A DNA stretch of 64,000 bases from Phormidium tenue FACHB-1050 (GTDB taxonomy: Bacteria > Cyanobacteriota > Cyanobacteriia > Pseudanabaenales > Pseudanabaenaceae): contig NZ_JACJQY010000004.1 in NCBI RefSeq assembly GCF_014696925.1, forward strand, positions 1-64,000, read 5' to 3'. This document shows positions 51,057 through 59,587 of the stretch, one piece after another. The notes beneath the pieces were generated by a model. The model made no database searches. It was not told where the DNA came from and saw only the letters and a program-made list of their open reading frames with translations. A program made the translations under genes and the position numbers. Position 1 is the stretch's first letter; each line of letters begins with the position of its first letter.

Positions 51057-52421
51057 ATGTCATCAGCGATCAGTGTGGAAAAATTAGTCTCCGATGCTAA
51101 AGAGACCGCAAGCAAGCTAAAAATCGACAAATTTGATATTTATGGCGCAATCGTCGATGAAACTAGTGCTGAAGTCGATAGCGGCGAACCTAAGCAAGTA
51201 TCAGCCTCTAACCGCGCTAGCATCACCGTGCGGGTTTGGAATGATCAGGGGACAGTTGGCGTAACTTCTACCACCAATATCGATCGCCTTGGTCTAGAAC
51301 TTGCACTCCAAAGCGCCCATGAGGCAAGCTTTTTTGGAGCTAAGGAAAATATTCCTGATTTTAGTCCCGAAGCGATCGCTGATATCCCCTCTCGCGAATC
51401 ACAGACTGCACCACAAACAGCGATCGAGCAGCTAGTTGCAACCCTCTTGGGCGCAGAAAAAGAATTACTAGCGAAACATACAGCGATCGCAGGTGTTCCC
51501 TATAATGGTTTGTCTCAACGCGATGTCAGTCGCTTCTATTTGAATAGTGCTGGGGCAATGCGAAATGAGAGTAGTTCCTATAGCTCTATTTATCTTTATA
51601 CTAAAACGGAAGAGGAAGATAGAAAACCTCGCAGTGCTGGTGCGTATCGCGTGAGTCGCAGTTTTGAAGATTTAGATGTCAAGGGTTGCATTGAGGAAAC
51701 TGCGGAGAAAACGATTAGTCATTTAAACTATGACAAAATCAAATCTGGCAAATATTTAGTTGCATTCTCTCCTGAAGCTTTCTTAAGTCTAATCAGTGCT
51801 TTTTCCAGTCTCTTCAATGCCCAAAGCATTCTCGACAAAAATAGTCTCTCTAGTCCTGAGTCCATCGGCACACAGATCGCATCACCACTACTAAATGTTA
51901 GCGACGATGAACTTCATGTGGGAAATGTGGGTGCATCAACTTTTGATGGAGAAGGCACTCCCACACGCCGCACTCTGTTAATTGTGAATGGAGTTTTAAC
52001 CAATTTCCTACATAGCTCTGTTACTGCAAAACGCTTAGATGCTAAACCCACAGGCAATGGTAGCATTGGCTCGAAGGTTTCAGTCAGTCCTAACTTCTTC
52101 CATGTTGAGCGTAGTAGCGAGGCTAATGTATCCAATGAGAAGGTCTACGATTTGGCAACGGCTGAGAATGTAATTTTAATCGACGATCTCCAAGCCCTCC
52201 ATGCAGGTGTGCAGTCTTCGCAGGGTTCTTTTTCGTTGCCCTTTGACGGCTGGCTGATCAATAAAGGCGATCGCGTTAGTGTTGAGTCAGCTACGGTAGC
52301 GGGCGATATTTTGGACTTGCTAAAGGCGATCACCTATGTCGAGCCAGAAGTAAAAATTACACCTTCAGGTGTCGCGCCCCAGATTTGGGTCGAAGGACTA
52401 TCCATCACAGGTGAAGCTTAA
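51057..52421 (+). CDS. PmbA/TldD-family protein (TldE-like)
   Basis: 454 residues. The order matches PmbA/TldE: N-terminal domain (about 1-120), middle region with LAGV/NGLSQRDVSRFY, and C-terminal domain with NVGASTFDGEGTPTRRTLLIVNGVLTNFLHSS. Family members form TldD-TldE heterodimers that act as metalloproteases on modified peptides, with the HExxxH motif on TldD only. This protein lacks a HExxxH, which fits TldE/PmbA. A TldD partner is not in the window. Confidence 0.88.
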   Translation: MSSAISVEKLVSDAKETASKLKIDKFDIYGAIVDETSAEVDSGEPKQVSASNRASITVRVWNDQGTVGVTSTTNIDRLGLELALQSAHEASFFGAKENIPDFSPEAIADIPSRESQTAPQTAIEQLVATLLGAEKELLAKHTAIAGVPYNGLSQRDVSRFYLNSAGAMRNESSSYSSIYLYTKTEEEDRKPRSAGAYRVSRSFEDLDVKGCIEETAEKTISHLNYDKIKSGKYLVAFSPEAFLSLISAFSSLFNAQSILDKNSLSSPESIGTQIASPLLNVSDDELHVGNVGASTFDGEGTPTRRTLLIVNGVLTNFLHSSVTAKRLDAKPTGNGSIGSKVSVSPNFFHVERSSEANVSNEKVYDLATAENVILIDDLQALHAGVQSSQGSFSLPFDGWLINKGDRVSVESATVAGDILDLLKAITYVEPEVKITPSGVAPQIWVEGLSITGEA

Positions 52422-52424
52422 GTA

Positions 52425-52527
52425 ATACCAAAACACAAAATGGCTACGCCATTTTGTGTTTTTAAAACCCTTACTGGGTTTGGTTTTCAATTCACAAAAG
52501 TGTTGTCACACTTTCGTGAATTGGTAT
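52425..52527. mobile_element. MITE-like family 2 copy, reverse orientation
   Basis: ATACCAAAACACAAAATGGC to GTGAATTGGTAT, with CTTACTGGGTTTGG inside. It separates pmbA from the pentapeptide gene. Confidence 0.8.
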
Positions 52528-52553
52528 AAATGGGACACCTTGTGTCCCACTTT

Positions 52554-52937
52554 CTAGGTTTTGGCATTGTATAAATTGGTATTAGTCATTTGAGCGCCAT
52601 CAAAAATAGCATCTTGCAAATTAGCCCAACTCAAGTTCGCGCCCCTCAAATCTGCCCCACGTAGATCCGCTTTGCGTAAATCTGCACCCTTAAGATTGGC
52701 ATGACGCAAATTAGCTCGATGGAGATCAGCACTATTCAAATTGGTATAACTCAGATCTGCCCCAGTGAGATTAGCGCGACAAAGTTTAGCATTCGCCAAG
52801 TTAGCTTTGCTCATGAGGGCGTGGCTAAAATCAACCTTGTGCAGATCGATCGCCTGTAAATCTACTCCCACTAGAACAACGTTAGAAAATACTTTGCGCC
52901 CCGTTCGATAGATTTGCAAAAATTCTTTAGCATCCAT
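52554..52937 (-). CDS. Pentapeptide-repeat protein
   Basis: 127 residues. Residues about 40-120 are consecutive pentapeptides of the A(D/N)LxX type (NLANAKLCRANLTGADLSYTNLNSADLHRANLRHANLKGADLRKADLRGADLRG), expected to form a right-handed quadrilateral beta helix. Residues 1-35 form a short N-terminal region without repeats. Such proteins are very common in cyanobacteria and mostly of unknown role. No signal peptide. Confidence 0.85.
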   Translation of the reverse strand: MDAKEFLQIYRTGRKVFSNVVLVGVDLQAIDLHKVDFSHALMSKANLANAKLCRANLTGADLSYTNLNSADLHRANLRHANLKGADLRKADLRGADLRGANLSWANLQDAIFDGAQMTNTNLYNAKT

Positions 52938-53004
52938 TAATTGATCAGCCTTGGCAAAAGTCTATTAGTTATTGTACAAACAAATTTTTAAAAGCCCTAT
53001 AAAG

Positions 53005-53210
53005 TAAGGTTTTTTAAAACACAAAATGTCTACGCCATTTTATAGCTATTCAAAACCCAGATATTATGAGGCGGCGCTTCGCGCCGCCTCATAATATCTG
53101 GGTTTTATGTCCTAACAAGAATGGCGACAGCTATATGTTTTTAAAACCTTACTGGGTTTGGTCTTTAATGCCCAAAAGTGGTGCCACACTTTCGGGGATT
53201 GATACTAAAA
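53005..53210. mobile_element. Family 2 copy interrupted by a family 1 copy
   Basis: The family-2 text ACACAAAATG.CTACGCCATTT (53019-53040) continues after the insertion as TGTTTTTAAAAC and CTTACTGGGTTTGG. The family-1 element occupies 53041-53135 (TATAGC ends, AAAACCC, 26-bp hairpin 53052-53077 / 53081-53106). The join is at TA. Confidence 0.75.
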
Positions 53211-53218
53211 ATTAATTT

Positions 53219-53286
53219 ATAGCAATGCAAGTTTTGCTTGGGACATAAAACCCACAAGATTAGTGACGGCGCAAAGCACCGCCATT
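53219..53286. mobile_element. Decayed family 1 left half
   Basis: TATAGCAATGCAAGTTTTGC, GGGACATAAAACCC, then a degenerate hairpin (ACGGCGCAAAGCACCGCC). The gene at 53289 ends next to it. Confidence 0.6.
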
Positions 53287-53288
53287 AC

Positions 53289-53669
53289 TTAGCTTTCAAA
53301 CGAATCAAGATCTAATGCTGCGGAGCCTCCCTTTTCTAGCTCAATCAACATCTGTCCTAGTTGTCGCCAAACGAGCAGAGCAATACCGACGGTAATAGGA
53401 ATCGCAACGATATAACCAAATAGGGTCGGCAACCCAAACACTTCTAGCCCTGTTGACATAAAGACAGCGATGCTGATGGTCATACCTATATAAGGGACTT
53501 TGATGCTGGCACTCTTTAGTTCCAGCATGACGCGAGAAGACTTACTGCTAGACCAGATGTTAACTAGATTGCGTAAAGTTACTTCAAATGATCGCCCACA
53601 AGCGAGTCCAGCAACGAGGGAAATAGCAAACAAAAAATATGGTGGATCAGAGGGAAAATAGTAATTCAC
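53289..53669 (-). CDS. Small integral membrane protein, unknown function
   Basis: 126 residues with membrane segments at about 9-27, 58-74 and 82-103. It begins MNYYFPSDPPYFLFAISLVAG. A cytoplasmic Ser/Lys-rich loop separates the first two helices. No recognisable motif. Codon use and HIP1-like sites look normal for this chromosome. A family-1 remnant abuts its 3' end, so it probably relies on that hairpin for termination. Confidence 0.65.
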   Translation of the reverse strand: MNYYFPSDPPYFLFAISLVAGLACGRSFEVTLRNLVNIWSSSKSSRVMLELKSASIKVPYIGMTISIAVFMSTGLEVFGLPTLFGYIVAIPITVGIALLVWRQLGQMLIELEKGGSAALDLDSFES

Positions 53670-53739
53670 AGGTATATAAAGTTTTGTAGTGTGTCTTTAT
53701 ATTAAGCTTACTAGTATTGCAAGGTACACAATCATATTT

Positions 53740-53807
53740 CAGTAATTCTCATTATGAAACCGATTTTGATGTTTCCAGTGCCAAAGGCACTGGAAACATC
53801 AAAATCG
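53740..53807. mobile_element. Half copy of MITE-like family 3
   Basis: CAGTAATTCTCATTATGAAACCG followed by a 22-bp perfect hairpin (53761-53782 / 53786-53807, loop AAA). The second terminal repeat is not present. Confidence 0.75.
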
Positions 53808-53808
53808 A

Positions 53809-53865
53809 ATTACCCAAGGATTAGAGGTGCGGCGCTTCGCGCCGCACCTCTAATCCTTGGGTAAT
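53809..53865. repeat. 27-bp perfect inverted repeat, GGCGC core
   Basis: Arms 53809-53835 and 53839-53865, loop TTC. Upstream of smc. Confidence 0.9.
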
Positions 53866-53972
53866 CGTAAGAATATTTATGCCATTTTTGCCAAGTTATG
53901 ATAACGTATTGGCACTTTCGTGCTGCCAAAAACTAGCTTACCTCCCCCCGATCGCTATCGCGTATATTGCAT

Positions 53973-56900
53973 ATGTACATTAAAAATGTAGAACTCACCA
54001 GATTTAAGTCCTTTGGCTCAACTGTGTCCATCCCATTAATGACTGGGTTTACGGTTGTTTCAGGTCCCAATGGTTCGGGTAAGTCTAATATTCTTGATGC
54101 ACTGCTATTTGCGCTGGGACTTGCAGGCTCCAAGGGGATGCGAGCCGATCGCTTACCAGACTTAGTAAACCAAGCCCATAGTAAAAAAGGTCGAATGGTC
54201 GAGGCGATCGTTACGGTTACCTTTGCCCTTGAAGATGCTGAAGTGACGGCTCTACAGGCTGAAGGCGTAGAAATACCTACCGCAGAGGGGCAGTCTGTGG
54301 GTGAATGGACAGTGATGCGAAAGTTGCGGGTGACTAGTCAGGGGACTTACACTTCTACCTATTACATTAACGGAACTCCTTGTAACTTAAGTGAGTTGCA
54401 TGAACAATTAGCCAAATTCCGTATTTATCCTGAAGGTTATAACGTTGTTTTGCAGGGGGATGTAACGGGCATTATCTCGATGAATTCACGAGAACGGCGG
54501 GAAATTATTGACGAATTAGCAGGTGTGGGCGAATTTGATCGCAAAATTTCTACGGCCAAAGATAAATTAGATGATGTCAAGGCTCAGGAAGAGCGATTTC
54601 GGATTGTGGAGCAAGAACTAATTGCCAATAAAGAGAAACTAAAAAGCGATCGCGTCAAAGCGGAAAAATATAAGGCGCTACGGCTAGAATACGAACGGAT
54701 GGAAGCTTCTGAGGCAGTTCTTCAGCAGCGTGAGATCCTTTATCAGCAATCGCTTCGCAATGTTGAGCTGGTTAATAATAAGGAACAATGTAGCAATTTA
54801 GAAAAGTCTCTAGCCGAACTATCACAGGTGATTGAGACAGGTACTGTCCAACTGAATGAATTAAGCGATCGCGTCCATACTCTCGGTGAAGAAGAATATC
54901 TCTCGGTTTCTAGTAACTTATCGGCACAACAGGCGGAACTACGTGGCTTACAACGTCAACAACAGTCTCTAACTAGCTCCTATCAAAACAATCAAAACCA
55001 TATTGTCAGCACCCAAGAGGAAATTGATCGCCTTTTACGTGAAGCTGAAGAACTAGAATCACAAAAGCAATTTAAAGAAGAATCGGTAATTACTGCGGAG
55101 AAAGCTCGCGATCAACAGTCATCGATTGTTTCGCAATATCGTAAGGAAGTGCAAGCGATCGCCTCAGCTTCATCGGAATGGGTGCGCCAACAAACGCAAC
55201 TGCGTCAGGATGCGGATCATGCTCAAGCCGAACTTGATCCTCAAAAGCAAGAGCAGACAAGGCTTAGAGAAGTTCTTAACCAACGTTCAATTCAATTAGA
55301 ATCGCAAGAGCGCGAACTGCAAGAAGTCATGGCTGGCGAAGGTCGCTATGCAGTTGACATGTTGTCTAACCAGTCCCTTGAAGATGCATTACGTCTGCAA
55401 GAAGCGGAAGTAAGTGGAGCCGAGACTTTAGTCCAGACCCTTGCTAAAAATCTTGCTGAAGCTCAATTAGAAGTGCAACTTCAGAATGAGACTATTGATC
55501 GAATTACTCAAGAACAGCGCGTCAAAACTCGCCAACTTGATAAATTGGAGGCACAGGTACAGGCAAGCCGCGAAGTACAGGGAACCAAAGCTTCACAGGT
55601 AGTAATCGAAGCGGATCTGTCAGGAGTATATGGCTTAGTTGCTCAGTTGGGACTAGTCGAACCTCGCTATCAATTGGCTCTGGAAATCTGTGCAGGTGGA
55701 CGCTTAGGGAATTTAGTAGTTGAAAATGATCAAGTTGCTGCCGAAGCGATCGCACTGCTGAAACGTGAACGTGCAGGGCGGGCTACTTTCTTACCTTTAA
55801 ACAAACTACAGTCCGCTAAGTTCCCTTCGCGTATAGAAGCTCAAAAGCTAGGGGCGATCGACTATGCTTTCAATCTCGTTACCTACGAAGATCGCTATCA
55901 AGATGTATTCTCCTTCGTGTTTGGAAATACCCTCGTATTCGAGCATCTTGACCAAGCGCGATTTCATATCGGTAAATACCGTATGGTGACCCTAGAAGGG
56001 GAAATTCTAGAAACATCAGGGGCGATGACAGGTGGTAGCGCTCCTTTGCATACCAGTCTCCATTTTGGTAATACTAAACCTGCGGAATCTTCGGAAACAA
56101 AGCAACTACGCGATCGCCTGTTGGAAATTGATCAGATGTTAGCGCGTCTGAATCAACGTTTGCGCGGTGCATTAACGGGAATTGCAAAATATGAAGAGCA
56201 ATTGCAAGCAGCAAGAACTACACATCGCGAAGCCCAACTCAAACGCGATCGCATCTACGAACAAATCGAACGCAATAGTCGCGATCGCTCTCGCTTGCAA
56301 GACCAAATTCAACAAACTCGCACTGCCATTGAGATAGGGCAGTCACAATTAAATACCCTAGACGGCAACATTGCGGAACTAGAAGCAAAACTTTTAGTCA
56401 AGCGCGCCGAACTTACGGAACTCGAAAAATCGGGAACCCATACCCGTTGGCTACAAGCTCAAGATGCTCTACAAGGTCAAGAAGCGCTGCTCAATACGGC
56501 GGAAATTGAACTTCGCACTGCCAAGCAACAGTTAGGAGAATTAGAAAATCAGCATAAATTAGCCTTGGAGAAAATGGCACAACGTCAAACTCGTCTCCAA
56601 GAATTACGCAGTACTCAAGCTGAACTGATTAATAGCACATCGCAAATTCAGCATCAAATCAAACAAACTGAAGCTGCGATCGCCTCCTATCAATCTCGTT
56701 TAGAAGTTCTCGAACAAACCATTGGCTCCGCAAAACAAGAACGTGATGCCTGTGAGCGATCGCTGCGTACTCAGCAACAACAACAACAGCAGCAGCAGTG
56801 GCAACTCCAAAAAAATCGCGAACGTCAAGCCGAACTCGAACAGCAAATTGTTCAATTCACGGAACAACTTGATCAAATTGAACTTCCTGATATTATTCCT

Positions 56901-57584
56901 GAAGTTCCTGAAACCATGACTCTAGAACAACTGCAACTAGAGCAACGCCGCTTGCTCAAGCGCATCCAGTCCATGGAGCCAGTCAATATGATGGCGATCG
57001 CTGAATACGAGGCAACATCTCAGCGTCTTGAGGAACTTAGCAACCGTCTGGAAACCCTTAACCAAGAACGCACTGAACTTTTAATCAGAATTGAGAACTT
57101 TACGACCCTCCGTCAACGCGCTTTCATGCAAGCCTTTGATGCGGTCAACGGGCATTTCAAAGAGATCTTTGCCGAACTCTCTGATGGCGATGGATATCTA
57201 CAACTAGAAAATCCTAATGCTCCTCTTAGTGGTGGGCTAACTCTAGTTGCCCATCCTAAAGGAAAACAAGTTCAGCATTTAGCATCCATGTCTGGTGGGG
57301 AAAAATCTCTCACGGCCCTCAGCTTTATCTTTGCTCTACAACGCTATCGTCCATCGCCGTTCTATGCCTTTGACGAGGTTGATATGTTCCTCGATGGCTC
57401 GAATGTGGAGCGTCTATCAAAGATGGTACGGAAGCAAGCTAATCTTGCCCAATTCATTGTGGTCAGTTTGCGTCGCCCAATGATCGAGGCATCAGAACGG
57501 ACAATTGGTGTAACTCAAGCAAGGGGTGAGCATACGCAAGTTCTGGGATTAGAACTGCGATCGCCTTCAATCGCAACTTCATAA
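53973..57584 (+). CDS. smc: Chromosome segregation protein SMC
   Basis: 1203 residues from ATG at 53973 (MYIKNVELTRFKSFG); an upstream TTG is rejected. Walker A GPNGSGKSN is at 31-39. Coiled coils run on either side of a hinge at about 515-650 (GVYGLVAQLGLVEPRYQLALEICAGGRLGNLVVEND). The C-terminal head has signature MSGGEKSLTALSFIFALQ and Walker B FYAFDEVDMFLDG. It is the condensin-type SMC that compacts and separates chromosomes with ScpA/ScpB. A run of nine Gln at about 934-942 interrupts the second coil region. Confidence 0.95.
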   Translation: MYIKNVELTRFKSFGSTVSIPLMTGFTVVSGPNGSGKSNILDALLFALGLAGSKGMRADRLPDLVNQAHSKKGRMVEAIVTVTFALEDAEVTALQAEGVEIPTAEGQSVGEWTVMRKLRVTSQGTYTSTYYINGTPCNLSELHEQLAKFRIYPEGYNVVLQGDVTGIISMNSRERREIIDELAGVGEFDRKISTAKDKLDDVKAQEERFRIVEQELIANKEKLKSDRVKAEKYKALRLEYERMEASEAVLQQREILYQQSLRNVELVNNKEQCSNLEKSLAELSQVIETGTVQLNELSDRVHTLGEEEYLSVSSNLSAQQAELRGLQRQQQSLTSSYQNNQNHIVSTQEEIDRLLREAEELESQKQFKEESVITAEKARDQQSSIVSQYRKEVQAIASASSEWVRQQTQLRQDADHAQAELDPQKQEQTRLREVLNQRSIQLESQERELQEVMAGEGRYAVDMLSNQSLEDALRLQEAEVSGAETLVQTLAKNLAEAQLEVQLQNETIDRITQEQRVKTRQLDKLEAQVQASREVQGTKASQVVIEADLSGVYGLVAQLGLVEPRYQLALEICAGGRLGNLVVENDQVAAEAIALLKRERAGRATFLPLNKLQSAKFPSRIEAQKLGAIDYAFNLVTYEDRYQDVFSFVFGNTLVFEHLDQARFHIGKYRMVTLEGEILETSGAMTGGSAPLHTSLHFGNTKPAESSETKQLRDRLLEIDQMLARLNQRLRGALTGIAKYEEQLQAARTTHREAQLKRDRIYEQIERNSRDRSRLQDQIQQTRTAIEIGQSQLNTLDGNIAELEAKLLVKRAELTELEKSGTHTRWLQAQDALQGQEALLNTAEIELRTAKQQLGELENQHKLALEKMAQRQTRLQELRSTQAELINSTSQIQHQIKQTEAAIASYQSRLEVLEQTIGSAKQERDACERSLRTQQQQQQQQQWQLQKNRERQAELEQQIVQFTEQLDQIELPDIIPEVPETMTLEQLQLEQRRLLKRIQSMEPVNMMAIAEYEATSQRLEELSNRLETLNQERTELLIRIENFTTLRQRAFMQAFDAVNGHFKEIFAELSDGDGYLQLENPNAPLSGGLTLVAHPKGKQVQHLASMSGGEKSLTALSFIFALQRYRPSPFYAFDEVDMFLDGSNVERLSKMVRKQANLAQFIVVSLRRPMIEASERTIGVTQARGEHTQVLGLELRSPSIATS

Positions 57585-57591
57585 AAAAACG

Positions 57592-57634
57592 ATTTTGGTA
57601 TTTCCATCGCCGAAGGCGATGGAAATACCAAAAT
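57592..57634 (+). terminator. 20-bp perfect hairpin after smc
   Basis: ATTTTGGTATTTCCATCGCC with complement around GAA. It begins 8 bases after the smc stop codon. The arm ATTTTGGTATTTCCA resembles the family-3 hairpins. Confidence 0.8.
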
Positions 57635-57726
57635 TTATTAAACTTGTCCAAAAAAGGTTAGGATCATCAACGCACTATGCGGGTCATCTCAGACCACTAA
57701 ACTTTTTTCGGCACAATTTAATCTCT

Positions 57727-58167
57727 ATGCCGTGTATTAAACTCGAACCTCTAGGAATTACGATCAACGTCTCCGCAAAAAATGGATTGTGGCGATCGCT
57801 TAAACATGCCAAGGTTGAACTAGTCGCAACTTGTCAAGGACAAGGAACCTGCGGCACTTGCGCTCTGAGAGTATTTGAGGGAGCAAACTGCCTCAGCACC
57901 ATGCAAACCTTAGAACAAGTTACCCTCAAAAATACGCGTCGTGATTTATCGCTTTATCGTCTGACCTGTCAAGCCTCAGTCTTAGATGATGGAGTCGTTT
58001 TTTACTTAGATAACAAAGCCGACAAAAAACTAGCACAAATTTTTGAACGTCTCAAAAACCGCATTGCTCCTCGCAATATCTATCACCCCATCACCAATGA
58101 GTTATTAGTTCAAGAAGGGAACCTAATTACACAAGAGATTTTAGAACGGTTACTAAGTGATTTCTAA
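57727..58167 (+). CDS. [2Fe-2S] ferredoxin-like protein with C-terminal extension
   Basis: 146 residues from ATG at 57727 (MPCIKLEPLGITINVSAKN); the open frame from 57595 runs through the hairpin after smc and adds a non-family N-terminus. Cluster ligands: CQGQGTCGTC (CxxxxCxxC) near residues 37-46 and a fourth Cys in RLTCQASVLDDG. The tail IYHPITNELLVQEGNLI shares HP[IL]T-x2-x-LV-x-EG-x-LI with the tail of the protein at 59595. It probably carries electrons for the photosystem II assembly type cluster, from which it is separated by a MITE-like element. Confidence 0.8.
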   Translation: MPCIKLEPLGITINVSAKNGLWRSLKHAKVELVATCQGQGTCGTCALRVFEGANCLSTMQTLEQVTLKNTRRDLSLYRLTCQASVLDDGVVFYLDNKADKKLAQIFERLKNRIAPRNIYHPITNELLVQEGNLITQEILERLLSDF

Positions 58168-58209
58168 ACATAAGAGGCGGCGCTTTGCGCCGCCTCTTAT
58201 GTTTAGAAA
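58161..58209 (+). terminator. 23-bp perfect hairpin overlapping the stop codon
   Basis: TTTCTAAACATAAGAGGCGGCGC with complement around TTT; it contains the ferredoxin-like gene stop codon. GGCGGCGC core. Confidence 0.8.
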
Positions 58210-58226
58210 AACAAACATAGCAATCT

Positions 58227-58339
58227 TATAGCTACCGTCGATTGTGTTAGGACAAAATCAAAACCCAAGAAGAGAATGGCGGCGCTTCGCGCCGCCATTC
58301 TCTTCTTGGGTTTTATGTCTACACTTGGCGACAGCTATA
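58227..58339. mobile_element. MITE-like family 1 copy
   Basis: TATAGCTACCGTCG at the left; reverse-complemented right end TATAGCTGTCGCCAAGTG. Hairpin 58260-58285 / 58289-58314, loop TTC. Near twin of the copy at 50808. Confidence 0.85.
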
Positions 58340-58729
58340 AAAGAGTCGTGAGATTAAATAATTTATGAAAGTGTGCCACTTTACAGCACACCTTCATAAA
58401 TTATTTAGGATTGATCTAGTGTTAAAAATTACATATTTTTTTTAACTTTTAGATACTTGTCTTTTAAGAGGTTATAGACTGGTTAACAAAATTATTACCT
58501 CTAACTGTTGCATCTTTCATGATTTATGAATTAACCAAGTTTTGTCCTGAACTCCTCAGGGCAGAGCATCTCTGTTAATCACAGACTTGAAAACCTGTAT
58601 GTTTCGGATTGGGGGATTTTCTAAAAACGTTATTCTAATTTTAAAATCATTTTTTTGTCATTAATCCAATTTAAAACTCTAAATATTATAAAAATAAAAA
58701 CTTTTAATAAAAACCTATAACAAATTGAA
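58340..58729. promoter_or_regulatory. AT-rich leader of the V4R/ferredoxin cluster
   Basis: 390 bases, strongly AT-rich, without HIP1 octamers or hairpin-family repeats beyond a weak pair near 58370-58405. It probably holds the cluster promoter; no reliable -35/-10 pair was found by eye. Confidence 0.4.
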
Positions 58730-59587
58730 ATGCAGACATTAACAATGAACAATTCTAATTCTTTTTTTGAAGAATTGGTGGATAAGCCGTATCAAAAAAA
58801 GCAGCTTATCCATTTGGCTTTAGCTGAATCAAAACCAACTGTATCGCAAGTTATTCTTCAAGAAATCAAAAAAGATAACCGTTGGGTTCCCGATATCTGC
58901 TCCAATTATCAGCAATTGGTTCAAACTGTTACTCAACAATCTTCTGATCTAATTTTGTTGGGTAAATTGGAAGATTTAAATTGGTTAGAGGTTTGTCGCC
59001 GATGTCTCAAACAATGGCAGAATTTGCCGATCATTTTACTAGTTGATCAACTGGAGGTTAGCGACTTTTTTCGGAAGTGGGTGACTGATAGGGGTGTGCG
59101 TGACGTAATCAGTGTGCATCCTCAAAATGTACATCAATTTCAGAAAGCATTAATTCGTAACATCTTGAAAATTACGATCGCCGATTCTAGCCAAAACAAT
59201 CAAAACATTGATGAAGAAGCTAATTCTGACAAATCTGACACTCTCACTTGGGAGGCAACCCTAGTAGCCCTAAACCGACTGACTAAGTACAGTTCCAGTT
59301 ATTTGGGACCATTGGCGATCGCCAACTATTGGAAAAAAAGCCATGCTAGTCTCGTTTCACTCCATCCCTCTCTTGAATATTGGAAAGTTGACTATCAAGG
59401 ACAAATAAGCTGTCCATTTATCTCTGAGCAGATTGAGCCATTAAATCCTGTTCAATTGCAGGATGTTCAAACATGGGTAAGAGCTTTTTTGAAAGAATGT
59501 GAGCGAGTTATTGTTGACTTCTCGCAGATATTACAAGCCAAATCTCTATCTGCCGATGTTTCCAAGCTAGTTTTCCCCGTTGCATGA
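58730..59587 (+). CDS. Receiver-like (pseudo-response-regulator) protein
   Basis: 285 residues. Residues about 22-150 look like a receiver fold (LIHLALAESKPTVSQVILQEIKK, LILLGKLEDLNWLEV, LPIILLVDQ). The usual phospho-Asp motif is not clear: DLILLGK replaces the expected xxDxxM, so it may not be phosphorylated. The C-terminal half (about 175-280) is unassigned. First gene of a tight run; its stop overlaps the next gene start. Similar proteins sit in the Synechocystis slr0144-slr0152 region, but I cannot fix which one. Confidence 0.55.
   Translation: MQTLTMNNSNSFFEELVDKPYQKKQLIHLALAESKPTVSQVILQEIKKDNRWVPDICSNYQQLVQTVTQQSSDLILLGKLEDLNWLEVCRRCLKQWQNLPIILLVDQLEVSDFFRKWVTDRGVRDVISVHPQNVHQFQKALIRNILKITIADSSQNNQNIDEEANSDKSDTLTWEATLVALNRLTKYSSSYLGPLAIANYWKKSHASLVSLHPSLEYWKVDYQGQISCPFISEQIEPLNPVQLQDVQTWVRAFLKECERVIVDFSQILQAKSLSADVSKLVFPVA

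Noticed and set aside
57595-57726. 44-residue N-terminal extension of the first [2Fe-2S] protein.
   Set aside because: It translates the hairpin after smc and has no ferredoxin similarity; ATG at 57727 fits the family.
11461-58338. Repeated hairpins considered as a CRISPR array.
   Set aside because: They are dispersed between genes, have no regular spacers and carry no cas genes nearby.
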